Shown one piece after another: positions 17,079-26,173 of a DNA stretch of 64,000 bases. Every line of letters begins with the position of its first letter. The first letter of the stretch is position 1. The notes under the pieces are model-generated. The model ran no database searches, was not told the DNA's origin, and worked only from the letters and a program-made list of their open reading frames with translations. This stretch comes from Chryseobacterium artocarpi (lineage in GTDB: Bacteria; Bacteroidota; Bacteroidia; Flavobacteriales; Weeksellaceae): assembly GCF_001684975.1 (NCBI RefSeq), contig NZ_MAYH01000049.1:186001-250000 (forward strand). Direction: 5' to 3'. Both the position numbers and the translations under genes were made by a program.

Positions 17079-18047
17079 TTAATATCCTAAGCTTGTTCTT
17101 ACTCTTTTCAGTGTTTCCAAAGCAACAGGTCTTGTTTTCGCTGCACCTTCCTGAAGTTTAGCCTCCAGCTCATCAAGATTGCTCATATAATAATTGAACA
17201 CTTCTCTTTCCTTCTCAAAACGAACTAAAATAAGATCTAAAAGTTCCTTTTTAGCATGACCATACCCGAAGTTACCAGCCAAATATTTAGCTCTTAATTC
17301 TTCAGTCTGTTCAGGAGTAGCAATCAGTTCATAAATCTGGAATGTTTTATCTGTTGCAGGGTCTTTAGGCTCTTCTAAAGACTTCGAATCAGATTCAATG
17401 CTCATTACTTGTTTCTTTAATTCCTTTTCAGGTAAGAAGATGTTGATGATATTTCCTCTTGATTTAGACATCTTCTGCCCATCTGTTCCCGGAACATATT
17501 TTGTGTCTTCCTGAAGTTCAGATTGTGGCAATACAAAAACTTCACCCATCTGGTTATTAAACCTTGAAGCTACGTCTCTTGCTATTTCTAAATGCTGAAG
17601 CTGATCTTTTCCAACAGGAACTATTTCTGCATCGTACAGTAAAATATCTGCTGCCATCAAAATAGGGTATGTAAACAGACCTGCATTCACATCCTGAAGT
17701 CTGTCAGCCTTATCCTTAAATGAATGCGCTAATGTTAATCTTTGATAAGGAAAAAAACATGATAAATGCCAAGATAGTTCACAGGTTTCAGCGATATCAC
17801 TTTGTCTGTAGAAAAATGTTTTTTCGGTATCCAATCCACAAGCAAGCCAAGCCGCAGCAATCTCGTAGGTATTCTGTCTTAAAATCTGCGCATCTTTAAT
17901 CTGTGTAAGCGTATGAAGATTCGCAATAAATAAAAATGATTCATTTCCTTCCTGCTTAGATAATTCGATTGCAGGAATAATTGCCCCTAATAAATTTCCA
18001 AGATGGGGTGTTCCGGTGGCTTGAATGCCGGTAAGAATTCTTGACAT
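17079..18047 (-). CDS. trpS: Tryptophanyl-tRNA synthetase
   Basis: Class I aminoacyl-tRNA synthetase that charges tRNA-Trp. The HIGH-type motif is TGTPHLGNLLGA near residue 11-20 and the KMSKS loop is GQKMSKSRG near 194. The length of 322 residues is normal for bacterial TrpS. It is a single gene, closed by the hairpin at 17026. A TAAATTTG box (reverse strand, 18083-18090) lies 35 bases upstream of the start. Confidence 0.96.
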   Translation of the reverse strand: MSRILTGIQATGTPHLGNLLGAIIPAIELSKQEGNESFLFIANLHTLTQIKDAQILRQNTYEIAAAWLACGLDTEKTFFYRQSDIAETCELSWHLSCFFPYQRLTLAHSFKDKADRLQDVNAGLFTYPILMAADILLYDAEIVPVGKDQLQHLEIARDVASRFNNQMGEVFVLPQSELQEDTKYVPGTDGQKMSKSRGNIINIFLPEKELKKQVMSIESDSKSLEEPKDPATDKTFQIYELIATPEQTEELRAKYLAGNFGYGHAKKELLDLILVRFEKEREVFNYYMSNLDELEAKLQEGAAKTRPVALETLKRVRTSLGY

Positions 18048-18164
18048 TTGTTTAAAATTTATATTTAAAAATTAATGAATTGCAAATTTACGAGGTTTGA
18101 AGGGAATAATGAATGAAAAGATCAAAAGATTATATCTTAAATTTCAATGTATGCTCAACTGTAT

Positions 18165-18304
18165 CAATAGAGGTGGACTTTAGCCCCCGCCTTAGCATAA
18201 AAAACAATTCCATTGGCTTTAGCCAAACCTAAATATAACCTCTCGCAGATTCACCAGATTTCGCAGTTTTTTATCGATAGTTATCTGTGCCAATCTGTGT
18301 TTTA
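18165..18304. repeat. Dispersed composite repeat, copy 1
   Basis: Begins CAATAGAGGTGGACTTTAGC, then a TTGGC-TTTA-GCC mini-hairpin and AACCTAAATATAACCTCTCG, followed by direct and inverted CAGATT-type motifs up to the sanA-like stop. It shares the same order with the copy at 24211-24348. It fills the gap between trpS and the sanA-like gene; no ORF or RNA gene was seen there. Confidence 0.75.
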
Positions 18305-18309
18305 AAAGA

Positions 18310-18954
18310 TTAAGGAATAATAATCTTTTCACCACCAAATTTAGGCTCTACCCCAAAAAGCAAATCCCAATATGCCTTAGCTTTCGCAAGATATTCACGT
18401 AAATTAGTCTTTAATCCTGCATATTTATTTACATCTTCTGCATTGTAGCCAAAAGCTTCCATTCCATTTTCTTTAGCTAGAAAAACAGCCCGTTCATTGT
18501 GAAATTTCTGTGAGATGATCACCAGTTTAGTCTGCCCAAAGATATCTTTTGCTCTTACCACAGAATCCAATGTACGAAACCCGGCGTGATCCAGAATGAT
18601 TTTGTCCTGAGGAATTCCCTGCTTAGTCAATTCCATTTGCATGTCTTCCGGTTCATTATAGTCTTTGGTACTATTATCACCACTTACGATGATATATTGT
18701 ATTTTTCCGCTTTTATAAAGATCACTAGCTGCTTTAATTCTGTTGTAGAAATAAGCATTGGGCATTCCGTTATTAAGATTTTTACCGGTTCCTAATAATA
18801 ATGCAACCTTCGTTTCAGGTACGTCTGCTACGTTATAAGAAACAAATTCTGAACTTTCCTTTTTAATGCTGTAATTAGCCCAGGCAATAAAAATAATTCC
18901 TGCCACCAAAAGAAGCAGGAAAATTTTAAAAATATTTTTGATTATTTTTTTCAT
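18310..18954 (-). CDS. SanA/YdcF-family (DUF218) membrane-anchored protein
   Basis: A 214-residue protein with one N-terminal transmembrane helix (about residues 8-28). Its DUF218 domain shows LLLGTGKNLNNGMPN, YIIVSGDNS and the central KLVIISQKFHNERA. SanA-type proteins affect envelope permeability in enterics, but the biochemical activity is unknown. The ATG at 18954 is chosen over an upstream one that would overlap lspA. It is co-directional with lspA, 16 bases apart. Confidence 0.8.
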   Translation of the reverse strand: MKKIIKNIFKIFLLLLVAGIIFIAWANYSIKKESSEFVSYNVADVPETKVALLLGTGKNLNNGMPNAYFYNRIKAASDLYKSGKIQYIIVSGDNSTKDYNEPEDMQMELTKQGIPQDKIILDHAGFRTLDSVVRAKDIFGQTKLVIISQKFHNERAVFLAKENGMEAFGYNAEDVNKYAGLKTNLREYLAKAKAYWDLLFGVEPKFGGEKIIIP

Positions 18955-18970
18955 CTGAAAAATAGATCTT

Positions 18971-19612
18971 TTAGAATTCAAGTCCGTTTGGAAAAGCTTT
19001 CTTTCGGAATATTAAAAGGAAAGCGGCTCCTACAGTAATTGCTGAATCGGCAACATTGAAAATATATTTAAAGAATTCAATATGCTTTCCGCCTATTACA
19101 GGCCAGCTATCGGGAACGTACCAGTCTACAACAGGGAAGTGAAGCATGTCTACTACACAACCTTTCATAAAAGTAGAATAGCCTTGTCCAAAAGGAACAA
19201 ATTTTGAAACTCCTCCATAACCAATCCATCGGTCAGTGCTAGGATCATAAACCGTTCCGCTGTCGAAGATCATTCCGTAGAACATCCCATCAATAAGGTT
19301 TCCGATAGCTCCGGCAAAGATAATTGCCATTGGAATCAAAAGGTAGTTGGAAGCACCCTCTTTCAGCCATTTTTTGAACATATAAACCATTCCTCCAATT
19401 AGGAAGATTCTTAAGATCACAAGGAAGTATTTCCCGATAATTCCTCCAAAATGGAAACCATAAGCCATTCCTGGGTTTTCAACGAAAGTTTTATTAAAAA
19501 ATCCATCTATGACAGGAATGCTCTCATTCAGTTCGAAATGAGTTTTAATGTAAATTTTTGAAGCCTGGTCTATTAACAATACCAAAAATGTGATAGCTAA
19601 TATCTTTTTCAT
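18971..19612 (-). CDS. lspA: Lipoprotein signal peptidase
   Basis: Signal peptidase II, an integral-membrane aspartyl protease that cleaves prolipoproteins. Four hydrophobic segments are visible, with conserved GNLIDGMFYG and VVDMLHFP and the second catalytic Asp in FNVADSAI. The length of 213 residues includes the longer loop common in Bacteroidota. The ATG overlaps the stop of the upstream DUF2683 gene by one base. The window encodes many lipoproteins that would be its substrates. Confidence 0.93.
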   Translation of the reverse strand: MKKILAITFLVLLIDQASKIYIKTHFELNESIPVIDGFFNKTFVENPGMAYGFHFGGIIGKYFLVILRIFLIGGMVYMFKKWLKEGASNYLLIPMAIIFAGAIGNLIDGMFYGMIFDSGTVYDPSTDRWIGYGGVSKFVPFGQGYSTFMKGCVVDMLHFPVVDWYVPDSWPVIGGKHIEFFKYIFNVADSAITVGAAFLLIFRKKAFPNGLEF

Positions 19613-19806
19613 TACTGTCCTTTAGGTTTTGAAGGTTTTGCGGCAGGTTTTACATTTTTATTATCGCTTGCTTTCTTTACTACTTTCTGTCCGTTATATG
19701 AACTTTTAACATGAGCCTTCTCAAATTTAATGTTCATTTCTTTCAAAACACTTTTCAGTGCGCTCAGCTCCATAGAGTTTTTAGGATGTACTATGATAGA
19801 TTCCAT
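19612..19806 (-). CDS. DUF2683-like small protein
   Basis: A 64-residue protein beginning MESIIVHPKNSMELSALKSV and ending in a lysine/proline/alanine-rich tail. The N-terminal part matches the Flavobacterial DUF2683 pattern. The function is unknown. It is coupled to lspA by a one-base stop/start overlap. Confidence 0.65.
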   Translation of the reverse strand: MESIIVHPKNSMELSALKSVLKEMNIKFEKAHVKSSYNGQKVVKKASDNKNVKPAAKPSKPKGQ

Positions 19807-19822
19807 TTCTTATATTTAATTT

Positions 19823-20068
19823 TTACATTTTGGACAATTCGTCAAGCCTTTTTCTATCTTTTGAAGACAGGTCATTGATTCCGTTTTTGCCCATCTTACT
19901 CAAAAGTCTGTCGATTTCCTTTTCCCTATCACGTTTATCAGAATTAAACTGATCATCGATGGTGTAGTTGGTATGTTTCTTCGGGAAAAATCTGTTTTTG
20001 ATCCACCCCCTGTTGAAAAACAATAAAACTGCTGCAACGATGACAATTAAAATGAGTACTTCGCTCAT
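19823..20068 (-). CDS. Small membrane protein with basic tail
   Basis: An 81-residue protein. One N-terminal transmembrane helix (MSEVLILIVIVAAVLLFF) is followed by a charged cytosolic tail rich in Asp, Lys and Arg that ends in KDRKRLDELSKM. The tail resembles the C-terminal part of Bacteroidota rhomboid-associated DUF6576 proteins. The role is unknown. It is co-directional with the DksA-like and lspA genes. Confidence 0.6.
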   Translation of the reverse strand: MSEVLILIVIVAAVLLFFNRGWIKNRFFPKKHTNYTIDDQFNSDKRDREKEIDRLLSKMGKNGINDLSSKDRKRLDELSKM

Positions 20069-20146
20069 AGGTATACATTAAAAATTAGGTTTATAAAGTA
20101 TCCGTGAATACAATATAAACCCAATATTATTTTACAAACCTTACGG

Positions 20147-20527
20147 TTATTTTTGCATGTTTTTCGCTTCGATGCTCAAGGTAGCATGAGGAACGGCTAA
20201 AAGTCTTTCCTTAGGAATAAGTTTTCCTGTTACTCTACAAACACCGTAAGTCTTGTTTTCGATTCTGATTAAAGCATTCTTCAGATCACGTACGAATTTT
20301 TCCTGTCTTCCTGCAAGAATAGAGTTCTGCTCTTTGCTCAAAGTTTCTGCACCTTCTTCAAATGCTTTGAAAGTAGGTGAAGTGTCATCTGTTCCATTAT
20401 TCTGGTCATTGATGAAACTTTCTCTGATCAGCTGAAGATCTTTCTCCGCCTTTTCTATTTTTTCTTTTATGATCGCTCTAAATTCCTGTAAATCAGCATC
20501 GCTGTATCTAACTCTTTCGTCTGACAT
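20147..20527 (-). CDS. TraR/DksA-family protein with degenerate zinc finger
   Basis: A 126-residue DksA-like protein. An N-terminal coiled coil (about residues 15-75) is followed by the short C-terminal block YGVCRVTGKLIPKERLLAVP. Only one of the usual four zinc cysteines is present, so zinc is probably not bound. Classical DksA binds the RNA polymerase secondary channel and works with ppGpp. Start at ATG 20527 is preferred over an upstream one. It sits next to ileS, the normal Flavobacterial order. Confidence 0.8.
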   Translation of the reverse strand: MSDERVRYSDADLQEFRAIIKEKIEKAEKDLQLIRESFINDQNNGTDDTSPTFKAFEEGAETLSKEQNSILAGRQEKFVRDLKNALIRIENKTYGVCRVTGKLIPKERLLAVPHATLSIEAKNMQK

Positions 20528-20585
20528 ATTCTTTCTCTTTTTTAATAAAATTATGAAATGGAATTTGAAATACAATAACTACATG

Positions 20586-23500
20586 TTAATTTTTTTCGAC
20601 ATTTATCTTAAAATTAACTTCATCTATTTCGATTTCGTTAAAATTTGAAAGTGAAGATACAATTTCTATTTTATTTGACAAGACCTCAGAAGAAATATAT
20701 TCCTCATTTTTCTTAATATCTTCAAGGAATGGTGAATTCTCTTCAATGGAGATATTAATTCTGTCTGTCAGTTCGAAATCTTTCTCTTTTCGCAAGTTCT
20801 GAATTCTGTTAATGAATTCTCTGGCAATACCTTCAGATTTTAACTCATCGGTTAACGTCAAATCTAATGCCACAGTAGTTTTACCGTCAGAAGTCACTGT
20901 CCATCCCGGGATATCTTTTGTTGAGATTTCCACATCATCAAGAGTGATCTCATATCCCTGAACATCAAGTTTTCCTTCTTTTTCAAGACCGGCAATCTGT
21001 TCTGTGGTAAGATTGGCAATCTCGGCACCCACCACCTTCATGTCTTTTCCTAATTTAGGTCCAAGAGCTTTGAAGTTTGGTTTTATTTGTTTTACAATTA
21101 AATGAGCCGCTTCTTCAGCGTTGATTAACTGTAGTTCTTTCACGTTTACTTCCTGCTTGATAAGATCAGCTACTGCTAAAATCTGTTCTTCTGTCTTTTT
21201 ATCCAAAACAGGAATCAATACTTTTTGTAACGGCTGACGAACTTTTACGTTTTCTTTCTTTCTCAAAGAGAAAACCATACTTGTGATGTTCTGTGCTAAA
21301 TGTGTTTTTTCAACCAGATCCTGATCAATTAAACTTTCATCAACAACAGGGAAGTCTGTAAGGTGTACAGATTCACAGTTTTCTTTTCCCGTTACTTTAT
21401 TTAAATCCTGATACAACTGATCCATGAAGAACGGAGCAATAGGAGCAGATAATTTTGCTACCACCTCAAGACAAGTATAAAGTGTCTGGTAAGCAGAGAT
21501 CTTATCATCAGAATAATCTCCTTTCCAGAAACGTCTTCTACACAATCTTACGTACCAGTTACTTAAGTTATCATTCACAAATGTGCTGATTGCTCTAGCT
21601 ACTCTTGTTGGTTCGTAGTCTTCGTAGAAAGCTTTTACTTCCTTGATCAATAAATTCAGTTCAGAAAGGATCCATCTGTCGATTTCAGGACGGTTTTCCA
21701 CTTCTTTTTCTGAATAATTGAATCCGTCAACATTAGCATACAATGAGAAGAATGAATACGTGTTATAAAGCGTTCCGAAGAATTTTCTTCTTACTTCATC
21801 AATTCCTTCGATATCAAACTTCAGGTTTTCCCAAGGATTTGCATTGGAAATCATATACCAGCGAGTAGCATCCGGTCCGTAAACAGAAAGAGTTTCGAAT
21901 GGATCTACTGCATTTCCTAAACGTTTTGACATTTTTTGCCCGTTTTTATCCAAAACAAGACCGTTACTCATTACATTTTTATAAGCAACAGAGTCAAAAA
22001 CAGCAGTTCCGATTGCGTGAAGTGTATAGAACCATCCACGAGTCTGGTCAACACCTTCTGCAATGAAATCAGCAGGGAATGCCTTATTGTTGTCTATCAT
22101 TTCCTTATTTTCGAAAGGATAGTGTAATTGAGCATATGGCATAGAACCTGAATCGAACCAAACGTCGATCAAGTCGCTTTCACGTTTCATTGCTTTTCCT
22201 GAATCAGAAACTAAAACTACTTTGTCTACCACATTCTTGTGAAGGTCCACAAGCTCGTAGTTCGATTCAGACATATTTCCGATGATGAAACCTTTGAACG
22301 GGTTTTCAGTCATGAAACCTGCTGCAATTGATTTTTCGATTTCGTTGTAAAGCTCTTCTACAGAACCGATGATCTTTTCTTCTTTCAGGTCATCTGTTCT
22401 CCAGATTGGCAACGGAATACCCCAGTATCTTGAACGGGATAAGTTCCAGTCGTTTACATTTTCCAACCAGTTGGCAAAACGTCCTTCTCCGGTAGCTTTA
22501 GGTTTCCAGTTGATTTCTTTGTTCAGGTTAACCAATCTGTCTTTTACAGCAGTCATCTTCACAAACCATGAATCCAATGGATAGTATAATACAGGTTTGT
22601 CAGTTCTCCAGCAGTGTGGATATGAGTGAACATATTTCTCTACTTTGAATGCCTTATTTTCTGTTTTTAATAAGATCGCAAGCTCTACGTCCCAAGATTT
22701 CTCAGGCGCAGTTCCTTCATCGTAATATTCGTTTTTGATATATTTCCCTGAGAATACTTCAGGAACATTCTCGCCCTGGATAAATTTACCCTGTAAATCT
22801 ACCAATGGAACAAGGTTGTCGTTTTCATCCTTTACCAACATTGGTGGGATCTCAGGCTGAGCCATTTTAGCTACTCTCGCATCATCAGCACCAAAAGTAG
22901 GAGCCGTGTGTACGATACCTGTACCATCTTCTGTTGTAACGAAATCACCCAAGATTACTCTGAAAGCATTCTCAGGATTGTCGTTTGGCGTAAACCAAGG
23001 AACTAATTGCTCATATCTTGTATCAACAAGTTTCTCTCCTGTAAATTCTTTTAAAATTCTGAAAGGAATTACTTTCGTTTCCGGAGTATAGTTGGCAAAA
23101 TCCTCATCTGTACCTTCAGCATATTTCTTACCGAACACTTTAGGTAAAAGAACGCTGGATAATACAACCGTTACCGGCTCAAATGTATACTGATTGAATG
23201 TTTTAACAACAACATATTCAATATCTCTACCGACTGTAAGGGCTGTGTTGGAAGGCAACGTCCAAGGAGTCGTCGTCCATGCAAGGATATGTACATCTCC
23301 GTCAACATCGTTGAATAAAGCAGATGAATCTTTTTTAACTTTAAACTGAGCGACAACCGTTGTATCTGAAACATCACGATACGTTCCAGGCTGGTTCAAT
23401 TCGTGTGAAGAAAGTCCTGTTCCTGCTTTTGGAGAGTAAGGCTGGATCGTATATCCTTTATACAACAAGCTTTTGTCATATAATTGCTTCAACAACCACC

Positions 23501-23981
23501 AAACAGTTTCCATATATTTTGACTTGTACGTAATGTACGGATCATCAAGGTCTACCCAGTATCCGATTTTCTCTGTAAGGTTATTCCATACATCGGTATA
23601 ACGCATTACAGCTTCACGACAAGCTTTATTATAATCTTCAATAGAGATCTTTTTACCAATATCTTCTTTTGTAATTCCTAATTCTTTCTCTACACCCAGT
23701 TCCACAGGAAGACCATGCGTATCCCATCCCGCTTTACGGAAAACCTGTTTCCCGTTTTGCGTTTGGTAACGGCAGAAAATATCCTTCAATGCTCTTGCCA
23801 TTACGTGGTGAATTCCAGGCATACCGTTTGCTGAAGGCGGACCTTCATAAAAAACAAACTCAGGATTTCCCTGACGAATCTCAACACTCTTATTGAAAGT
23901 TTTATTTTGTTTCCAAAATTCCGCTACATTCTCTGCTACGTCAATAAGGTTGAGGTTTTTGTATTCTTTAAATTGGCTCAT
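20586..23981 (-). CDS. ileS: Isoleucyl-tRNA synthetase
   Basis: A large class I synthetase of 1131 residues. The HIGH-type motif PSANGMPGIHHVMARAL is near residue 50, a large editing (CP1) insert follows, and the KMSKS loop is QKMSKRLGN near 681, ahead of the anticodon-binding domain. The length and layout fit the longer, eukaryote-like IleRS type found in Bacteroidota, which is generally less sensitive to mupirocin; that trait is inference. The -7-like TAAATTTG lies at 24017-24024 on the reverse strand. Confidence 0.97.
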   Translation of the reverse strand: MSQFKEYKNLNLIDVAENVAEFWKQNKTFNKSVEIRQGNPEFVFYEGPPSANGMPGIHHVMARALKDIFCRYQTQNGKQVFRKAGWDTHGLPVELGVEKELGITKEDIGKKISIEDYNKACREAVMRYTDVWNNLTEKIGYWVDLDDPYITYKSKYMETVWWLLKQLYDKSLLYKGYTIQPYSPKAGTGLSSHELNQPGTYRDVSDTTVVAQFKVKKDSSALFNDVDGDVHILAWTTTPWTLPSNTALTVGRDIEYVVVKTFNQYTFEPVTVVLSSVLLPKVFGKKYAEGTDEDFANYTPETKVIPFRILKEFTGEKLVDTRYEQLVPWFTPNDNPENAFRVILGDFVTTEDGTGIVHTAPTFGADDARVAKMAQPEIPPMLVKDENDNLVPLVDLQGKFIQGENVPEVFSGKYIKNEYYDEGTAPEKSWDVELAILLKTENKAFKVEKYVHSYPHCWRTDKPVLYYPLDSWFVKMTAVKDRLVNLNKEINWKPKATGEGRFANWLENVNDWNLSRSRYWGIPLPIWRTDDLKEEKIIGSVEELYNEIEKSIAAGFMTENPFKGFIIGNMSESNYELVDLHKNVVDKVVLVSDSGKAMKRESDLIDVWFDSGSMPYAQLHYPFENKEMIDNNKAFPADFIAEGVDQTRGWFYTLHAIGTAVFDSVAYKNVMSNGLVLDKNGQKMSKRLGNAVDPFETLSVYGPDATRWYMISNANPWENLKFDIEGIDEVRRKFFGTLYNTYSFFSLYANVDGFNYSEKEVENRPEIDRWILSELNLLIKEVKAFYEDYEPTRVARAISTFVNDNLSNWYVRLCRRRFWKGDYSDDKISAYQTLYTCLEVVAKLSAPIAPFFMDQLYQDLNKVTGKENCESVHLTDFPVVDESLIDQDLVEKTHLAQNITSMVFSLRKKENVKVRQPLQKVLIPVLDKKTEEQILAVADLIKQEVNVKELQLINAEEAAHLIVKQIKPNFKALGPKLGKDMKVVGAEIANLTTEQIAGLEKEGKLDVQGYEITLDDVEISTKDIPGWTVTSDGKTTVALDLTLTDELKSEGIAREFINRIQNLRKEKDFELTDRINISIEENSPFLEDIKKNEEYISSEVLSNKIEIVSSLSNFNEIEIDEVNFKINVEKN

Positions 23982-24427
23982 TGTAAATATCTCAATTCGT
24001 TGATTAATTAAGTCTGCAAATTTACTAAATTTTGTCGGTTTATAAGATATGTTTTATTTAGGTAATTTCTATTAAAAAGTTCAATTTCAGAAATATAAAT
24101 GAAAAGAAGCATGAAAAGGGAATAATGAAGTATGCATGAGTAAATATTTTACACTCTTTTAGATGAATTCCTGTAAGTTTTTTAATACTTTTTTTAACCA
24201 AAATAAAATTCAATAGAAGCGGGCTTTAGCGCGCCTAAAAAATAGATAACGATTCATTGGCTTTAGCCAAAACCTAAATATAACTTCTCGCAGATCAAAC
24301 AGATTTCGCAGATTGCTCCATCATTATCTGTGAAAATCTGTGAGAAAAATAAAATCTATTAAAGTACAATAGCACGATCATTGCTTGAAATCTCGTATAT
24401 TTAAGTAGAACTAAACCCAAATGCTGT
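23982..24427. other. 446-base intergenic region between ileS and M23 peptidase
   Basis: It holds the ileS leader with a TAAATTTG box (24017-24024, reverse strand), AT-rich filler and a dispersed repeat (24211-24348) just before the peptidase gene. No RNA gene or convincing ORF was seen. Confidence 0.6.
24211..24348. repeat. Dispersed composite repeat, copy 2
   Basis: CAATAGAAGCGGGCTTTAGC begins it, followed by TTGGC-TTTA-GCCAA and AACCTAAATATAACTTCTCG. The second part is an inverted pair around CGCAGAT...ATCTGTG (24289-24341). It has the same order and near-identical words as copy 1 at 18165. Confidence 0.75.
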
Positions 24428-26113
24428 ATGAAAATCTTCTCCAAACTGATGGTTGCTATTTGTTTCATCCATACAATCATCGCACAAGCTCAAAATTATC
24501 CACAAAACTATTTCCGCAATCCGTTGAATATTCCCATGCAGTTGGCTGCTAATTTTGGAGCGGTAAGAACCAATCATTTCCATATGGGATTGGATCTGAG
24601 GACGAATAGTCAGGAAAATTTATCTGTACTGGCTGCCGCAGAAGGTTATGTAAGCAGGGTAAAAGTAGAAAGATATGGTTTTGGAAATGCGGTTTACGTC
24701 ACTCATCCCAATGGCTATACAACAGTCTATGCCCATTTGAACAAATATTACGATAAGCTCGATGAATATGTAAAAGAGAAGCAATACAAAGACGAAAAAT
24801 GGGAACAGGATATTACTTTTCAAGCGGGACAGTTTCCAGTTACTAAAGGACAACTTATTGCTTTGAGTGGAAATACGGGAGGTTCTGCTGGTCCGCACTT
24901 ACATTTTGAAATAAGAGATACTAAAACAGAAGAATGTCTTAATCCGTTGCTTTTCGGTTTTGCTATTCCGGATTCTGTTGCTCCCATTATCAGTGGATTG
25001 TATTGGTATGATCGCAGGTTTAGTACTTATGAACCCGGAGCTAATGGAATTACGGTTAAAAAAGTTGGAAATACTTATGCAACAGATGTTGTAAAAGTGA
25101 ATTCTCCAATGATAAGCTTTGGGATAAAAGCAGTGGATAAGGCTAATCAAGGTTTCAATCTTGGTATTTATAAAGCTGAATTATTGATGGATGGGAAATT
25201 AATATATGGCTTTAGTATTGATAAAGTGAGCTATGATGATACCCGCTATCTGAATGGTTGTATAGACTACACCAAATTTATCAGAGACAAAACGGCAATC
25301 CAGCATTTATCTGTCTTACTAGGAATGAAACTACAAAATTACAGTAATGCTAATATGTCAGGAATCATTAATCTTCAGGATCAGGATATTCATACCATTG
25401 AAGTCATTCTTAAAGATGTAAAAGGAAATACAAGTCGTTTAACAGCAAAAGTTCAGCTTAATACAGCTGGAGAGAAAATTTCACAGACGGCAAAAACTGT
25501 TCTTCCCAATGAAGGAAAAACAATTACCACTGAAAATGCTGAAATCAATTTGAGCAAAAATGCTGTGTATGATGCGGTGAATTTTAATATGTATGAGAAA
25601 TCAGACGGTGATGTCAATGCGGTTTCCAATGCCATTGTTTTAAACAGTCCTTACATACCTGTTCATGATAACTATATTTTGAAAATAAAACCGAATAGGA
25701 AATTAACCAAAGAAGAAAAGGATAAAGTCGTAATGTCACTCAATTATGGAAGTGATATGAATGTGATAAAAGCAAAATGGAGTGGAGATCAGGCAGAAGG
25801 ACAATTCAACAGGTTAGGAACGGTGGAACTTATATTAGATAATAGCTTACCTTCAGTTTCTCCGGGATGGAAAGAAGGAGCAGTTATAAACAGTAGTATT
25901 CTTCGTTTGAAAGGAAATACAAAAGTTGGAGATATTGTAGAATTCCGTGCAGAACTGGATGGAAAGTGGCTTAGATTTGCTCGTGCAAAAGATGATTTTA
26001 TCTATACTTTTGATGAAAAATGTCCTAAAGGTTCCGGCTCGCATACTTTAAAAGTTGTTACGATTAATACAGCAGGCAATACCAATACACAAACATTTAC
26101 CTTTCAAAGATAA
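24428..26113 (+). CDS. M23-family metallopeptidase (LytM-like)
   Basis: Exported peptidase or peptidoglycan-hydrolase-like protein of 561 residues. A signal peptide (about 1-20, cleaving near AQA) precedes a LytM domain with zinc motifs HMGLD near residue 51 and HLHFE near 157. The Zn-binding first His-x3-Asp and HxH are both intact, so it is probably active on cell-wall peptides or as a cell-division activator. A long beta-rich C-terminal part (about 200-561) is of unknown function. Confidence 0.85.
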   Translation: MKIFSKLMVAICFIHTIIAQAQNYPQNYFRNPLNIPMQLAANFGAVRTNHFHMGLDLRTNSQENLSVLAAAEGYVSRVKVERYGFGNAVYVTHPNGYTTVYAHLNKYYDKLDEYVKEKQYKDEKWEQDITFQAGQFPVTKGQLIALSGNTGGSAGPHLHFEIRDTKTEECLNPLLFGFAIPDSVAPIISGLYWYDRRFSTYEPGANGITVKKVGNTYATDVVKVNSPMISFGIKAVDKANQGFNLGIYKAELLMDGKLIYGFSIDKVSYDDTRYLNGCIDYTKFIRDKTAIQHLSVLLGMKLQNYSNANMSGIINLQDQDIHTIEVILKDVKGNTSRLTAKVQLNTAGEKISQTAKTVLPNEGKTITTENAEINLSKNAVYDAVNFNMYEKSDGDVNAVSNAIVLNSPYIPVHDNYILKIKPNRKLTKEEKDKVVMSLNYGSDMNVIKAKWSGDQAEGQFNRLGTVELILDNSLPSVSPGWKEGAVINSSILRLKGNTKVGDIVEFRAELDGKWLRFARAKDDFIYTFDEKCPKGSGSHTLKVVTINTAGNTNTQTFTFQR

Positions 26114-26173
26114 AGGCGGGTTTATGAATCAACTTTTAATTTAATTAAATAAATTTGCTCAAAATTAAAATCA

